NCBI RefSeq assembly: GCF_023016285.1
Contig: NZ_CP095413.1
Coordinates: forward strand, 5,532,501-5,596,500
Reading direction: 5' to 3'
DNA: 64,000 nt
Source: Muricauda sp. SCSIO 64092
Lineage (GTDB): Bacteria; Bacteroidota; Bacteroidia; Flavobacteriales; Flavobacteriaceae
The position numbers and the translations under genes are program-made. A model generated the notes under the pieces. That model saw only the letters and a program-made list of their open reading frames with translations. It was not told the origin of the DNA and searched no databases. Shown piece by piece: positions 33,698 to 42,249 of the stretch. Position 1 is the stretch's first letter; each line of letters starts with the position of its first letter.

Positions 33698-35361
33698 GAA
33701 CGTTTACAACATACATTTGCGTTTCCATAGTACTAGGAACGATTTTTTCCTGCGAAACACAAAAAAAGCAGGAAGCAACCATAACCAAGGAAGCCTCCGC
33801 TATTCCACAAGAACCCATCAATTGGAACAATGAAGTTATTTATCATGTCATGCAACGCAGTTTTTATGATAGCGATGGTGACCTACATGGCGATCTCAAT
33901 GGGTTTATTGAAAAACTGGACTATCTTAAGGAACTTGGTGTGACCACCATTTTGTTCACTCCTTTATACGAATCCGGTTTTTACCACAACTATTTCCCGA
34001 CGAATTACGAAAATATTGACCAGGAATACGGAACCAAGGAAGACTATTTCAATTTTGTGGAGGCCGTACATCAAAAAGGGCTTAAGTTCCTTATGGACAT
34101 GGAAACCCAGTATGCGCAAAGTGGACATATTTGGTTTGATGATTCCTATCAAAATCCAGACTCCGAATATTCCGACTTCATTTATTATTCAGATTCCCTG
34201 AACCAATTTCCAGAGCAAATTTTTAGGCCTTCCAAATCGCCCTTATATGAGTTCACGGCCTGGCCTGGCAACAAACACAACATCGTTTTTCTCGATTTGA
34301 ACCATCCCCGTGTCAAACAGTGGATGATGGATTTCTACAGCTATTGGGTAGACCCCAATAAAGATGGGGATTTCAGTGATGGGGTCGATGGTTTTAGGAT
34401 TGACCATATTATGGACGATTTGGATTACAAGGGGATTTTCACCAATATGTACCAGGATTTTTGGCAACCCATTTTTAAGGCCTGCAAGGACATCAATCCG
34501 GCTATTTTTATCTTGGGGGAACAGTCCAATTGGAATGAGTACGGTGACGAAATGATTGTAAAAAGTGGTGCTGATGCGGCTTTTGGTTTTCCGCTTCGAT
34601 TCGCCATTGCCGGAGAGGAAGGCACACATGATATGTATATTGACCCGTCATCCAATGGAGTCGCTATGGAACCCAATCGAATCCATAAAGTGGTTTTGGA
34701 AAGTCTCAATAGATTTAGCGATAGCACGTTCTCAGTGAATTTTTTGGAAAATCATGATACGGCACGGTGGGCAACGGTGGTACTGGGCAACGAAAACCAA
34801 AAACGAAATGCCGCTATTTTGAACCTGCTTTTACCTGGAATTCCCTCTATTTATTATGGTCAGGAATTGGGGGTCGTAGGCCAAACCCACGAGTGGGGAA
34901 GTGATGCCAACCATATTCCCGTTCGGGAGGCCTTTCCATGGACCGCTAATGTGGAGGACCCAGGAAATGCGTTATGGTATAAGGACAGTGGCCCCGTTTG
35001 GGATACTTCCTTTTGGAAATCGGATTTAATTGATCAATTGAGTCTAGAGCATCAAAAGAAAGATCCAAATTCCCTATGGTGGCATTATCAGAAGCTCACT
35101 ACCCTTAGAAAGGACCAAGCCAGTTTTCGGTTAGGGGATTATATGCCCCTATTTGAAAATAGGGAAGGGATTATGGCCTTTCAACGAACGTATAAAAATG
35201 AAAGGACGATTGTCTTGATCAATATCAGTAATGAACTACAGGCGGTCCCAATGGACACCGAAGGTAACACAACATTATATGCAAAGGGAGCCAACCCTTC
35301 CAACACAACAATGCGATTAGCCCCTTTTGGCTATTATATTGCATTGAACAAAACCAATTGA
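33694..35361 (+). CDS. GH13-family (alpha-amylase-like) enzyme, lipoprotein
   Basis: 555 residues with a lipobox at Cys20 (VSIVLGTIFSC). The catalytic barrel has conserved regions II-IV: GFRIDH (nucleophile Asp237), GEQSNW (acid/base Glu276) and FLENHDTARW (His354-Asp355). The start of the barrel is VIYHVMQRSFYDSDGDLHGDLNGF. Region I is atypical: LMDMETQYAQSGH, where other GH13 enzymes have DxxxNH, so Asn-His is replaced by Gln-Tyr. A C-terminal beta domain follows (NERTIVLINISNELQAVPM). It would act on alpha-glucosidic bonds or transfer glucose. It is the last gene of the operon. Confidence 0.9.
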   Translation: MRTFTTYICVSIVLGTIFSCETQKKQEATITKEASAIPQEPINWNNEVIYHVMQRSFYDSDGDLHGDLNGFIEKLDYLKELGVTTILFTPLYESGFYHNYFPTNYENIDQEYGTKEDYFNFVEAVHQKGLKFLMDMETQYAQSGHIWFDDSYQNPDSEYSDFIYYSDSLNQFPEQIFRPSKSPLYEFTAWPGNKHNIVFLDLNHPRVKQWMMDFYSYWVDPNKDGDFSDGVDGFRIDHIMDDLDYKGIFTNMYQDFWQPIFKACKDINPAIFILGEQSNWNEYGDEMIVKSGADAAFGFPLRFAIAGEEGTHDMYIDPSSNGVAMEPNRIHKVVLESLNRFSDSTFSVNFLENHDTARWATVVLGNENQKRNAAILNLLLPGIPSIYYGQELGVVGQTHEWGSDANHIPVREAFPWTANVEDPGNALWYKDSGPVWDTSFWKSDLIDQLSLEHQKKDPNSLWWHYQKLTTLRKDQASFRLGDYMPLFENREGIMAFQRTYKNERTIVLINISNELQAVPMDTEGNTTLYAKGANPSNTTMRLAPFGYYIALNKTN

Positions 35362-35484
35362 TCCCAAACCCAGCCAATAACTGGACTACATTGCTTCTTT
35401 GTTTAGCAGCAATTCGGACAATTCCTTTCATTTTGTGGCGCGTTAAAAAACTGATAAAGAACATCGTTATCATTTAGCAATCCC

Positions 35485-35530
35485 TAACTTTAAACGGTTT
35501 CACTTCGCAGTTGGAAAATCGTGAAGGTTT
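35485..35530 (+). promoter_or_regulatory. dispersed leader element, copy A
   Basis: CCTAACTTTAAACG followed by TTCGCAGTTGGAAAATC closely matches copy B at 56586 and, less well, copy C at 58867. TAACTTTA (35485-35492) may act as a -7 element for the gene starting at 35598. Confidence 0.45.
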
Positions 35531-35597
35531 TTAGAAGTAGGGACCATGACCGAGACCGTTGCAGCACCGTTGGAATGGCATTCATTTAAACCATATT

Positions 35598-36050
35598 ATG
35601 AAACGGTTCCCAGTTTTTGCTTTGTCCTTTTTTTTCTTGCAGACCTGTTATGTCAAGGGACAGACCGCTAAAGACACCCTGGACATAAAACAGGTGGCAT
35701 TGGATTATATCGAATCCCAACATCTGGTGAAACCGGAACGGTTTGAACGTGCGGCCCACCCAAGAATGGTCAAAAGGACTTTTTGGACGGACAAAAAAAC
35801 AGGAAAGGAATATTTGCGGGAAACCTTTACCGATGCCATGGTCCTACTCGCCGAGACCTATAACCAAGATGGCGATGGATTCCCGAAAAACCCCAAAAAA
35901 GAGGTCGTTATCCTGGATATTTATGACAAAACTGCTTCGGTTAAACTCATAGCAGATGAATGGATCGATTATATGCACATCGTAAAACTGAACGGAAAGT
36001 GGCAATTGGTAAATGTGCTTTGGCAGTTCAATGATTCCGAATCCCATTAA
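35598..36050 (+). CDS. NTF2-like, putative lumazine-binding family protein, exported
   Basis: 150 residues from ATG 35598 with a signal peptide (MKRFPVFALSFFFLQTCYVKGQ). The rest has the cone-shaped alpha+beta pattern of the lumazine-binding/NTF2-like group: IKQVALDYIESQHLVKPERFERAAHPRMVKRTF, then VVILDIYDKTASVKLIADEWIDYMHIVKLNGKWQLVNVLW. Such proteins often bind small ligands but mostly lack known roles. It stands alone, 236 bp after the GH13-like gene, with its own promoter-like leader. Confidence 0.75.
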   Translation: MKRFPVFALSFFFLQTCYVKGQTAKDTLDIKQVALDYIESQHLVKPERFERAAHPRMVKRTFWTDKKTGKEYLRETFTDAMVLLAETYNQDGDGFPKNPKKEVVILDIYDKTASVKLIADEWIDYMHIVKLNGKWQLVNVLWQFNDSESH

Positions 36051-36348
36051 AAACTTGACTGCGAAAAGCCTAAAACAGAATACCATAGGATGGATTTTAG
36101 GGGACTTTCAAGGCTTCATCCAAGCGCTGGGAAAAGAATCAAAAAAACCGTAGCACTTTAATCTGCCATCACTAACATTCCCTTTGTACCTTAGGCCAAC
36201 TTCCAACAACCGGTCCATTGGAAGTGCCAACAGTAGCTTTGCCAAGACACTCAATTGGATAGCAAGGGAAATAGGTCCTAGCGCATACTATGAAGGGATG
36301 TCGGCTGCCGTAGTATACAAATAGAAACGCTAACCTCAAAAGAATGGA
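36051..36348. other. 298-bp intergenic stretch with a hairpin
   Basis: Contains an inverted repeat ACTTCCA...TGGAAGT (36199-36225, 13-nt loop) about 125 bp before the nucleotidyltransferase gene. No ORF or consensus promoter stands out. Confidence 0.35.
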
Positions 36349-37146
36349 ATGTACCCAGCACTAAAAACACATCATAAAGAGGCCATAGAAAACCTTGTTC
36401 GGGAATATCGGAATGACCAAAGGTTCCATGCCCTCATTATTGGGGGGTCGGTAGCAAAACAATGTGCAAGGGACGATTCGGACGTTGATTTTATGATCAT
36501 CGCCACTGAAGAGGAATTCAATATGCGGAAATCCAAAGGGGATCTCTTCATTAACCGAACCGATCTCTGCAATTATCCAGGTGGATTTGTTGATGGGAAA
36601 ATTATAAATCTTCACTACCTCAACCAGGTGGCAGAAAAAGGAAATGAACCGTCCAGGGCGGCCTTTGACGGTGCTTTTATAGCCTATTCAAGGATAAAGG
36701 ACCTTGGGCAAATTTTAAATAGAATACCCGTTTACCCCGAAAAAGAAAGGAATCGGCGCATGAAATCCTTTTATTGTATGGCATTCATACAAAACTGGCT
36801 AATGGGAGAAGCAGAGCGCCATGGAACCCTGTACACAAGGTCAAGGGCCGCGTCCCAACTTTCATTATATGCAGGTAGACTGATCCTGGCCCATAACCGT
36901 ATTCTTTTCCCTTATCACAAATGGTTTGTACATTATTTGGAAAAGTGTGGAGACAAGCCTTCCCGTTTTATTGAAAATATGAACCGCCTTTTAAAGGAGC
37001 CAACGTCCAAAAATGCAGGTGTTTTATTCCAAAACATCAGGGATTTCAGGGATTGGGGCATAAGTGACCATGACGCCTATATGTGGTTTATGACCAAAGT
37101 GGAATGGAGTTGGATGAATGGCACCACTTCCCTGGAAGACCTATGA
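36349..37146 (+). CDS. nucleotidyltransferase-domain protein
   Basis: 265 residues. The Pol-beta-type nucleotidyltransferase motif is at FHALIIGGSVAKQCARDDSDVDFMII: GGS (32-34), then Asp45 and Asp47 for metal binding. The C-terminal ~130 residues are helical (AFIQNWLMGEAERHGTLYTRSRAASQLSLYAGRLIL), as in aminoglycoside-nucleotidyltransferase-like or KNTase-type proteins. It is too large for the small MntA antitoxin type, and no HEPN partner gene is adjacent. The substrate is unknown. The DinB gene follows 57 bp later. Confidence 0.82.
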   Translation: MYPALKTHHKEAIENLVREYRNDQRFHALIIGGSVAKQCARDDSDVDFMIIATEEEFNMRKSKGDLFINRTDLCNYPGGFVDGKIINLHYLNQVAEKGNEPSRAAFDGAFIAYSRIKDLGQILNRIPVYPEKERNRRMKSFYCMAFIQNWLMGEAERHGTLYTRSRAASQLSLYAGRLILAHNRILFPYHKWFVHYLEKCGDKPSRFIENMNRLLKEPTSKNAGVLFQNIRDFRDWGISDHDAYMWFMTKVEWSWMNGTTSLEDL

Positions 37147-37203
37147 AATCATTTTCAAAATATAGTACGATGTAGCCATACCTCGTTCTTAAATTAAAAA
37201 AAT

Positions 37204-37728
37204 ATGCAGTTTAACTTAGACAAATCAATCGAGGTGCTGGAAAAAACACCCGCCATTTTGGAGTCTTATTTATTGGACCTCTCGGACGATTGGCTGAAGA
37301 AGAATGAAGGGGGAGCCACATGGAGTCCCTATACTGTTGTAGGGCATTTGATCTTTGGGGAGAAAACCGATTGGATGGTACGGATCAAAATAATCCTTAA
37401 CGCTTCCGAAAACAAATTGTTTGAACCCTTTGATAGGTTCGCACAGCAAAAGGAAGACCAAAGCAGGCCCATTAAAGACTTGCTCCTTGATTTCAGGGAA
37501 TTGAGAAGTGAAAATTTGGACGAACTCAAATCTTTGAAAATCACCCAAAACGAATTGAAGCGCACTGGAATACATCCCGAATTTGGAGCGGTAACCCTGG
37601 AACAACTTATTGCCGCTTGGACCGTTCATGACTTGGGCCATATTGGGCAAATCAGCAGGGTCATGGCCAAGCAATACACCAAAGAAGTGGGACCATGGAT
37701 AGCTTATCTGGGAATTTTAAAAAAATAA
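37204..37728 (+). CDS. DinB-family four-helix metal-binding protein
   Basis: 174 residues with the DinB/YfiT-like bundle: EKTPAILESYLLDLSDDWLKKNEGGATWSPYTVVGHLIFGEKTDW (first His) and WTVHDLGHIGQISRVMAKQY (the HxxxH pair). Three His residues can hold a divalent metal. Relatives include bacillithiol transferases and thiol-dependent detoxification enzymes, but many are uncharacterised. It probably forms a unit with the upstream nucleotidyltransferase gene. Confidence 0.85.
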   Translation: MQFNLDKSIEVLEKTPAILESYLLDLSDDWLKKNEGGATWSPYTVVGHLIFGEKTDWMVRIKIILNASENKLFEPFDRFAQQKEDQSRPIKDLLLDFRELRSENLDELKSLKITQNELKRTGIHPEFGAVTLEQLIAAWTVHDLGHIGQISRVMAKQYTKEVGPWIAYLGILKK

Positions 37729-38125
37729 TATGCCCATAAAGGCGAACCAACACCACCATCAATTACCAATACCATAAGGGCCATTGTAACGCAAAATGGG
37801 GAGATCCCAAAGAAGGAATATCGAATAACCCCTATTTGGATACCCGAGGCCCACAAGTGAAAGAGAATTGCCGTAGAGAATGGAAAAATGAACTAAAAAA
37901 ATCCCAAAAACAGTTATAATTCACCTAGCTTTCAGTGGATTGTACCGCAATACTCCAGCAAAACAAGGCTGGATTCCCTAAGTCAAACGAGCTATTGAAA
38001 GCGATAAATCATCGGTAAAATACACGTTCAAACCGATAAACAACAAAACCTATGAATTTTTCATAGGGGATTCCAAGAAAGCTTTGTGGAAATTTGTAAG
38101 AGTTAAACGTCCAAAATCTTACAAT
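37729..38125. other. 397-bp intergenic stretch with an operator-like palindrome
   Basis: No ORF is supported. At 38049-38067 lies an 8-3-8 inverted repeat, CCTATGAA-TTT-TTCATAGG, 59 bp before the PD40 gene. AAGCTTTG (38080-38087) next to it is one mismatch from TAnnTTTG, so repeat and promoter may act together on the PD40-PorP pair. Confidence 0.4.
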
Positions 38126-39325
38126 ATGATACGCACGGCTACAATTTTTATGATAGGGGCATTTTTGCTACATGTTGGGGCTACAAAAGTTGTGGCCCAA
38201 GGCGATGCCCATCCACGACCTATTTTTGGGGATGAAGAAGCTACCCAACGAATTGATGATTATTTAAATCTGCTCAACCAGGGCTACTCGGAAATTGAAA
38301 TATTTCAAGATTTGGGCAATGCCAATTTATTGAGTGAAAACTATGATTCGGCATCGTTTTGGTACGAGCGTTTATTGGAAAATACACCAGACCCCGACCA
38401 AAGGGAACGGTTTCAGGAGCGTTATGCCTATGCGAGTCAGAAGGCCCTTGGAAAATTAAAAAACGAACAAAGGGACTGGACCAATACCGTAATGAATGAT
38501 TACAGGTCCATAAGTCCATCCCAGCAACTAAAAAATGCTTCTGCAGTAGTCGTTTCCGGGAAAAACAGCCTACGAAATACCAAAGCGGAATCCCTGGAAC
38601 ATATGAAAGAGCAGTACACCCCAAAACTCACCATAACGGCAGATGGAAAAATGGCGTTCTTTAGCAAGGCCACTGCCCAAAAACCGGAGACCGGCATATT
38701 CTCCAAAAAGGAAATCGTTTATGAAATCTATCGTGCAGAGAATATCAATGGGGAATGGAAGAACATCAAGAAGGTTCAGGTATGTCCAAAACACTATTCC
38801 GCCAAGCATCCTACGGTCTCTTCCGATGGTACACGGTTGTTCTTTGCATCCAATATGCCCGGCACCTTCGGGAAGTATGATATCTATGTTTCCATCATCA
38901 ATAGGGATGGTAGCCTGGGACAGCCCAAAAACCTCGGGTCCAAGGTCAATACCAGAAAGGACGATATGTATCCAAGTTTATTGAACGGTTCCACCTTGGT
39001 ATTTGCATCCAACGGTAGAAAAGGGCAAGGTGGGTTTGACCTCTTTGCGGTAACGGTGGAAGGCAATCGATTGGGTAAATCCAAAAACCTGGGCAATCGT
39101 ATCAATAGCCGGTATGATGATTATGCCCTTACCTTCTCACCTTCCAAGGGAATGGGGTTTGTATTGTCCAATCGTGGTGACCAGCGTACCGTTGGCCAAT
39201 ATTCCATCGCTCCACGGGAAGAAGGTTTACTATCCAATGTGGAAAAGGACGATCAGAAACTCTGGAAGGCCTTACATGACGGAAAACAAACGGACTATTC
39301 CTCGACAGTTTTTGAGGACGAGTAA
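38126..39325 (+). CDS. periplasmic PD40/WD40-like repeat protein paired with PorP/SprF
   Basis: 399 residues from ATG 38126 with a signal peptide (IFMIGAFLLHVGATKVVAQ). A helical TPR-like segment (about 30-130: YLNLLNQGYSEIEIFQDLGNANLLSENYDSASFWYERLL) precedes PD40 beta-propeller blades: LTITADGKMAFFSKA, KHPTVSSDGTRLFFASNMPGTFGKYDIYVS, MYPSLLNGSTLVFASNGRKGQGGFDLFAVT. Proteins of this shape, often with an added OmpA domain, accompany PorP/SprF in type IX secretion-linked surface systems. The OmpA domain is absent here. The next gene starts 74 bp later. Confidence 0.83.
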   Translation: MIRTATIFMIGAFLLHVGATKVVAQGDAHPRPIFGDEEATQRIDDYLNLLNQGYSEIEIFQDLGNANLLSENYDSASFWYERLLENTPDPDQRERFQERYAYASQKALGKLKNEQRDWTNTVMNDYRSISPSQQLKNASAVVVSGKNSLRNTKAESLEHMKEQYTPKLTITADGKMAFFSKATAQKPETGIFSKKEIVYEIYRAENINGEWKNIKKVQVCPKHYSAKHPTVSSDGTRLFFASNMPGTFGKYDIYVSIINRDGSLGQPKNLGSKVNTRKDDMYPSLLNGSTLVFASNGRKGQGGFDLFAVTVEGNRLGKSKNLGNRINSRYDDYALTFSPSKGMGFVLSNRGDQRTVGQYSIAPREEGLLSNVEKDDQKLWKALHDGKQTDYSSTVFEDE

Positions 39326-39399
39326 AAAATCCCCTTACGATCTCTATAAAAGGAAAACCCCTTTGTTGACCCATACAGTTTCACTTTAACCCCGAAAAG

Positions 39400-41058
39400 A
39401 TGGACTATTTAAAAAAACATTTCAACACCATAGCGGCCCCACTGTTTTTGGGCATCCTATTGACCCATTCCATCGTGGTGGCACAGGAACAGCAAGTACC
39501 CCAAAATGCAAGGGATCCATTTCATAATCAATTGTTCTTTAACCGATTCCTCATCAATCCTACCTTCTCATTGGTACGGGAGAATAAGTCCTATTTAAAC
39601 GTACTTTTAAGAAATCAATATGCAGGCTTTGAGGATAACAACCAAAACTATTTTTTGGGATTCAGTAATAAATTGGATGAGAATACCGCACTGGGGCTGG
39701 GCATTTATGGGCAATGGTCCGGTGTTATACAAGAGTTTGGATTTCATGCCAATTACGCCACGGCCGTAAAATTGGGAGAAAAAAGTGCCTTAAGTTTTGG
39801 CGCCAATGTAAACTACAGGAGCCAGGGTTTGGACAGAAACCGTGTAGTGGTAAACCAAGAAGATCCCCTATTGAACGAGGTGGAAAAAATCAATTCCCTA
39901 TCCATTGAGCCAGGTCTTACCTTATCCCTGGGGAAGTGGGATTTTGGGATGTACTTTACGGATATGGTCCGGTATAACCAAACCAATGAGGAGCTTGCCA
40001 CCAATTTTGGACTGGATTATTTAAGACCTCAGCTCCAATATACCCATACCTTTAAAAGGGGCACGGGACTATTTGAGGATGCCAGACTTATTCCTTTGGT
40101 CCAGGCGGGTAGGGATATCAACCAAGAATGGTCCATGACCGGTTCTTTATTGATGGATGTTCCAAAAATGGGTTGGTTACAAGCCAGCTATGACCAACGC
40201 TACGGACTTTCCTCCGGCCTGGGATTTAATTTGAACAAAAGACTGTCCTTGGGATACCTGATGGAAAAAAGCCTTACCGAGCAAGGTGAAAACCTGGGGT
40301 GGAACCATGAGCTTTCCCTGGCCTATACCATGAACGATGAACTTCGTGGAACTGGGATCAACGTACAATTGGCTTCCAATGAAGACGATGAATTTGTTGA
40401 CGAAATTGTACGCAATTATGAAGAACAATTGAACGATTTAAAACAAAAGATGGATGCCACTCCGGCCACCACTTTTGATGAAGCAAGCTTGGCCTACCAA
40501 AATCGGATGTTGATCGATGAGCTGATCTTAAGACAGGACTCCATAGAAGAATTAAGGAATCAGATGTTTGAAAAACGGTTCGAGAGTATGGTGCGTTTGC
40601 TACGAAGGGAAATACAACAAAATGGTGCCAAACCCGAATCCAGATCAAGGGGAAGGTTCCACAGTGTACAAACGGGTATTGCCAGCACGGACAATACCGT
40701 TCGATCCAAAAACAGGGAAGAACGATTTGAAGAATTTAACGAAATCCCCATAAAAGCTAAAAATCGGTCAGATGCTATCGGGGTTAATTCAGGTTTCTAT
40801 TTAATTGCCAATGTATTTAAAAACAAATCCAATGTAAGATCATTTATGAAGGATTTGTCCAATAAGGGGTTGGAGGCAAGGCAATTTTACAACAAGGAAA
40901 ACGGGTTACATTATGTCTATCTGGCCGATTTTAATTCCAAGGACGATGCGGATGTTGCCATTATTTCGGATTTGGACGGAGCTTACAAAGACGATAAATG
41001 GATCATGGAGGTCTATAACACTACACAAACGGCCGATATCGGTTTTGAAATGGAATAA
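39400..41058 (+). CDS. PorP/SprF-family membrane protein with C-terminal SPOR-like domain
   Basis: 552 residues. A signal segment (AAPLFLGILLTHSIVVAQ) is followed by the PorP/SprF barrel (about 35-330: QLFFNRFLINPTFSLVRENKSYLNVLLRNQYAGFEDNNQNYFLGFSNKL, ending ELSLAYTMND). A charged coiled-coil region (about 340-410: IVRNYEEQLNDLKQKMDA, LILRQDSIEELRNQM) follows, then a SPOR-like domain (about 465-545: GFYLIANVFKNKSNVRSFMKDLSNKGLEARQFYNKENGLHYVYLADF). PorP/SprF proteins help type IX-secreted proteins attach to the surface. The SPOR-like end could link the barrel to septal or denuded peptidoglycan (inference). A strong terminator follows. Confidence 0.87.
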   Translation: MDYLKKHFNTIAAPLFLGILLTHSIVVAQEQQVPQNARDPFHNQLFFNRFLINPTFSLVRENKSYLNVLLRNQYAGFEDNNQNYFLGFSNKLDENTALGLGIYGQWSGVIQEFGFHANYATAVKLGEKSALSFGANVNYRSQGLDRNRVVVNQEDPLLNEVEKINSLSIEPGLTLSLGKWDFGMYFTDMVRYNQTNEELATNFGLDYLRPQLQYTHTFKRGTGLFEDARLIPLVQAGRDINQEWSMTGSLLMDVPKMGWLQASYDQRYGLSSGLGFNLNKRLSLGYLMEKSLTEQGENLGWNHELSLAYTMNDELRGTGINVQLASNEDDEFVDEIVRNYEEQLNDLKQKMDATPATTFDEASLAYQNRMLIDELILRQDSIEELRNQMFEKRFESMVRLLRREIQQNGAKPESRSRGRFHSVQTGIASTDNTVRSKNREERFEEFNEIPIKAKNRSDAIGVNSGFYLIANVFKNKSNVRSFMKDLSNKGLEARQFYNKENGLHYVYLADFNSKDDADVAIISDLDGAYKDDKWIMEVYNTTQTADIGFEME

Positions 41059-41547
41059 CCCATATACACTTCATTAACTCAAACCTATACCATAGGTAAA
41101 ATGCGAATTAGCCATTGTCCAGTCTCGTGCTGGGCGATGGCTTTTTACGTATGGGATTATGGGATTTGATACAAAATCCCTAATCCAATGTGCATTTGGA
41201 CGAAAATACTTACAATTTCATCGACAAATCGAATAATTCCCTTATTTTACATTCATATAATAGAGTAACCCCGAAAATTCTAATATATGTTAACCTACAA
41301 CTACACTCAGAGAACTGGCTCCGGCCCACCCAAAAGAATTCCTTGGCACCAAGGAAATTTCCAATTGAACATTTTGTACGAGCGAAACGGCTAAAGCTTT
41401 TTTGTTCATAGGTCAATAGCCCTACCCCAATGGTATTGAGGTAAACATTACCGTTTGCCTTGTTGTCATTTCCATCCTTTGCCATAAAGGGATGTGCCTC
41501 GCTATGGCCAAAATTCAAAGAATTTGTAACCCCAAATCATACATAAC
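41059..41547. other. 489-bp intergenic stretch
   Basis: Holds the terminator at 41110-41146; beyond it I find no gene on either strand that I trust. The overlapping weak ORFs at 41190-41411 (plus) and 41210-41518 (minus) lack recognisable domains. Confidence 0.4.
41110..41146 (+). terminator. rho-independent terminator after the PorP/SprF gene
   Basis: AGCCATTGTCCAG (41110-41122) pairs with CTGGGCGATGGCT (41130-41142), allowing two G-U pairs, with a 7-nt loop and a following TTTT, 51 bp after the stop. Confidence 0.88.
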
Positions 41548-42180
41548 ATGAAAACCCCGAATCATGTCATGGTATTGGACCATGACCCTAGTACCGTAGA
41601 ACTTTGCAACAGTATTTTTGAAGAAATGCAGGACTATTCCCTAAAAGTGGTCTGCCACTCCCTAAGGGAGGCCCTTACGAATGAGGACCGCTACAGTTTT
41701 GACCTATTGATAACGGAGACCAAGGTCAACGGGCAGTCCGGTTTGCGCTTTGTGAACAGTATTTTACAACGAAATCCACAATTGAAAGTGCTTGTGGTAA
41801 GTTCGGACAACGATTTTGAACTGATCAAGCAGGCATTTAAAATTGGTGTTCACGGCTATTTGACCAAACCCGTGACCCCGGAACGACTGTTATCTGCTTT
41901 AAAAACAATCGAGGAAGAAGGCACTGCATTGAGCAATGACGTTTCCAAAAAAATAGTCTCCGTATTCCGTGAAAAACGCTATTCCATGCTTTCCCAACGG
42001 GAAAACCAGATTATTGGATATTTAGGCCAGGGCGCTACCTATAAGGATATTGCCAAAAAGCTGTTTGTAACGCCAAGCACGGTCAATTTTCATTTGCAGA
42101 ACATTTATTTAAAACTGAATGTGCGTTCAAAATCCGAGGCTTTACATCGTCTTAAGACCATAGGTGCACCCGCTTACTAA
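41548..42180 (+). CDS. orphan NarL/LuxR-type response regulator lacking the phospho-acceptor Asp
   Basis: 210 residues. The receiver domain (1-120) keeps the acidic pair (MVLDHDPS, Asp11/Asp13), the Ser of VVSSDND and Lys107 (GYLTKP). At the phosphorylation site it reads FDLLITETKV: Glu57 replaces the usual Asp. A LuxR-type HTH follows (about 145-205: LSQRENQIIGYLGQGATYKDIAKKLFVTPSTVNFHLQNIYLKLNVRSKSEAL). No histidine kinase is adjacent. Glu at this site often mimics phosphorylation, so the protein may be constitutively active or respond to another signal. It ends 20 bp before a terminator shared with dnaK. Confidence 0.9.
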   Translation: MKTPNHVMVLDHDPSTVELCNSIFEEMQDYSLKVVCHSLREALTNEDRYSFDLLITETKVNGQSGLRFVNSILQRNPQLKVLVVSSDNDFELIKQAFKIGVHGYLTKPVTPERLLSALKTIEEEGTALSNDVSKKIVSVFREKRYSMLSQRENQIIGYLGQGATYKDIAKKLFVTPSTVNFHLQNIYLKLNVRSKSEALHRLKTIGAPAY

Positions 42181-42189
42181 AGCAAGTGC

Positions 42190-42228
42190 AAAAGCAAAAA
42201 AAGCCCCTGACGCTATCGCCAGGGGCTT
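42190..42228 (-). terminator. terminator for dnaK, possibly bidirectional
   Basis: AAGCCCCTG (42201-42209) pairs with CAGGGGCTT (42220-42228). On the minus strand the stem is followed by a long T run (complement of the A tract at 42196-42202), giving a strong terminator for dnaK. The convergent response regulator may use it too. Confidence 0.88.
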
Positions 42229-42249
42229 AACTATCTAAATTGTCCTTGC

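Noticed and set aside
36349..37728. MntA/HepT-like toxin-antitoxin reading of the nucleotidyltransferase and DinB pair
   Set aside because: The nucleotidyltransferase is 265 residues with a long helical domain, and the neighbour is DinB with metal His residues, not HEPN (no RxxxxH motif).
41210..41518. 102-residue minus-strand ORF in the gap before the response regulator
   Set aside because: Cys-rich and without domain pattern, overlapped by another equally weak plus-strand ORF; neither looks coding.
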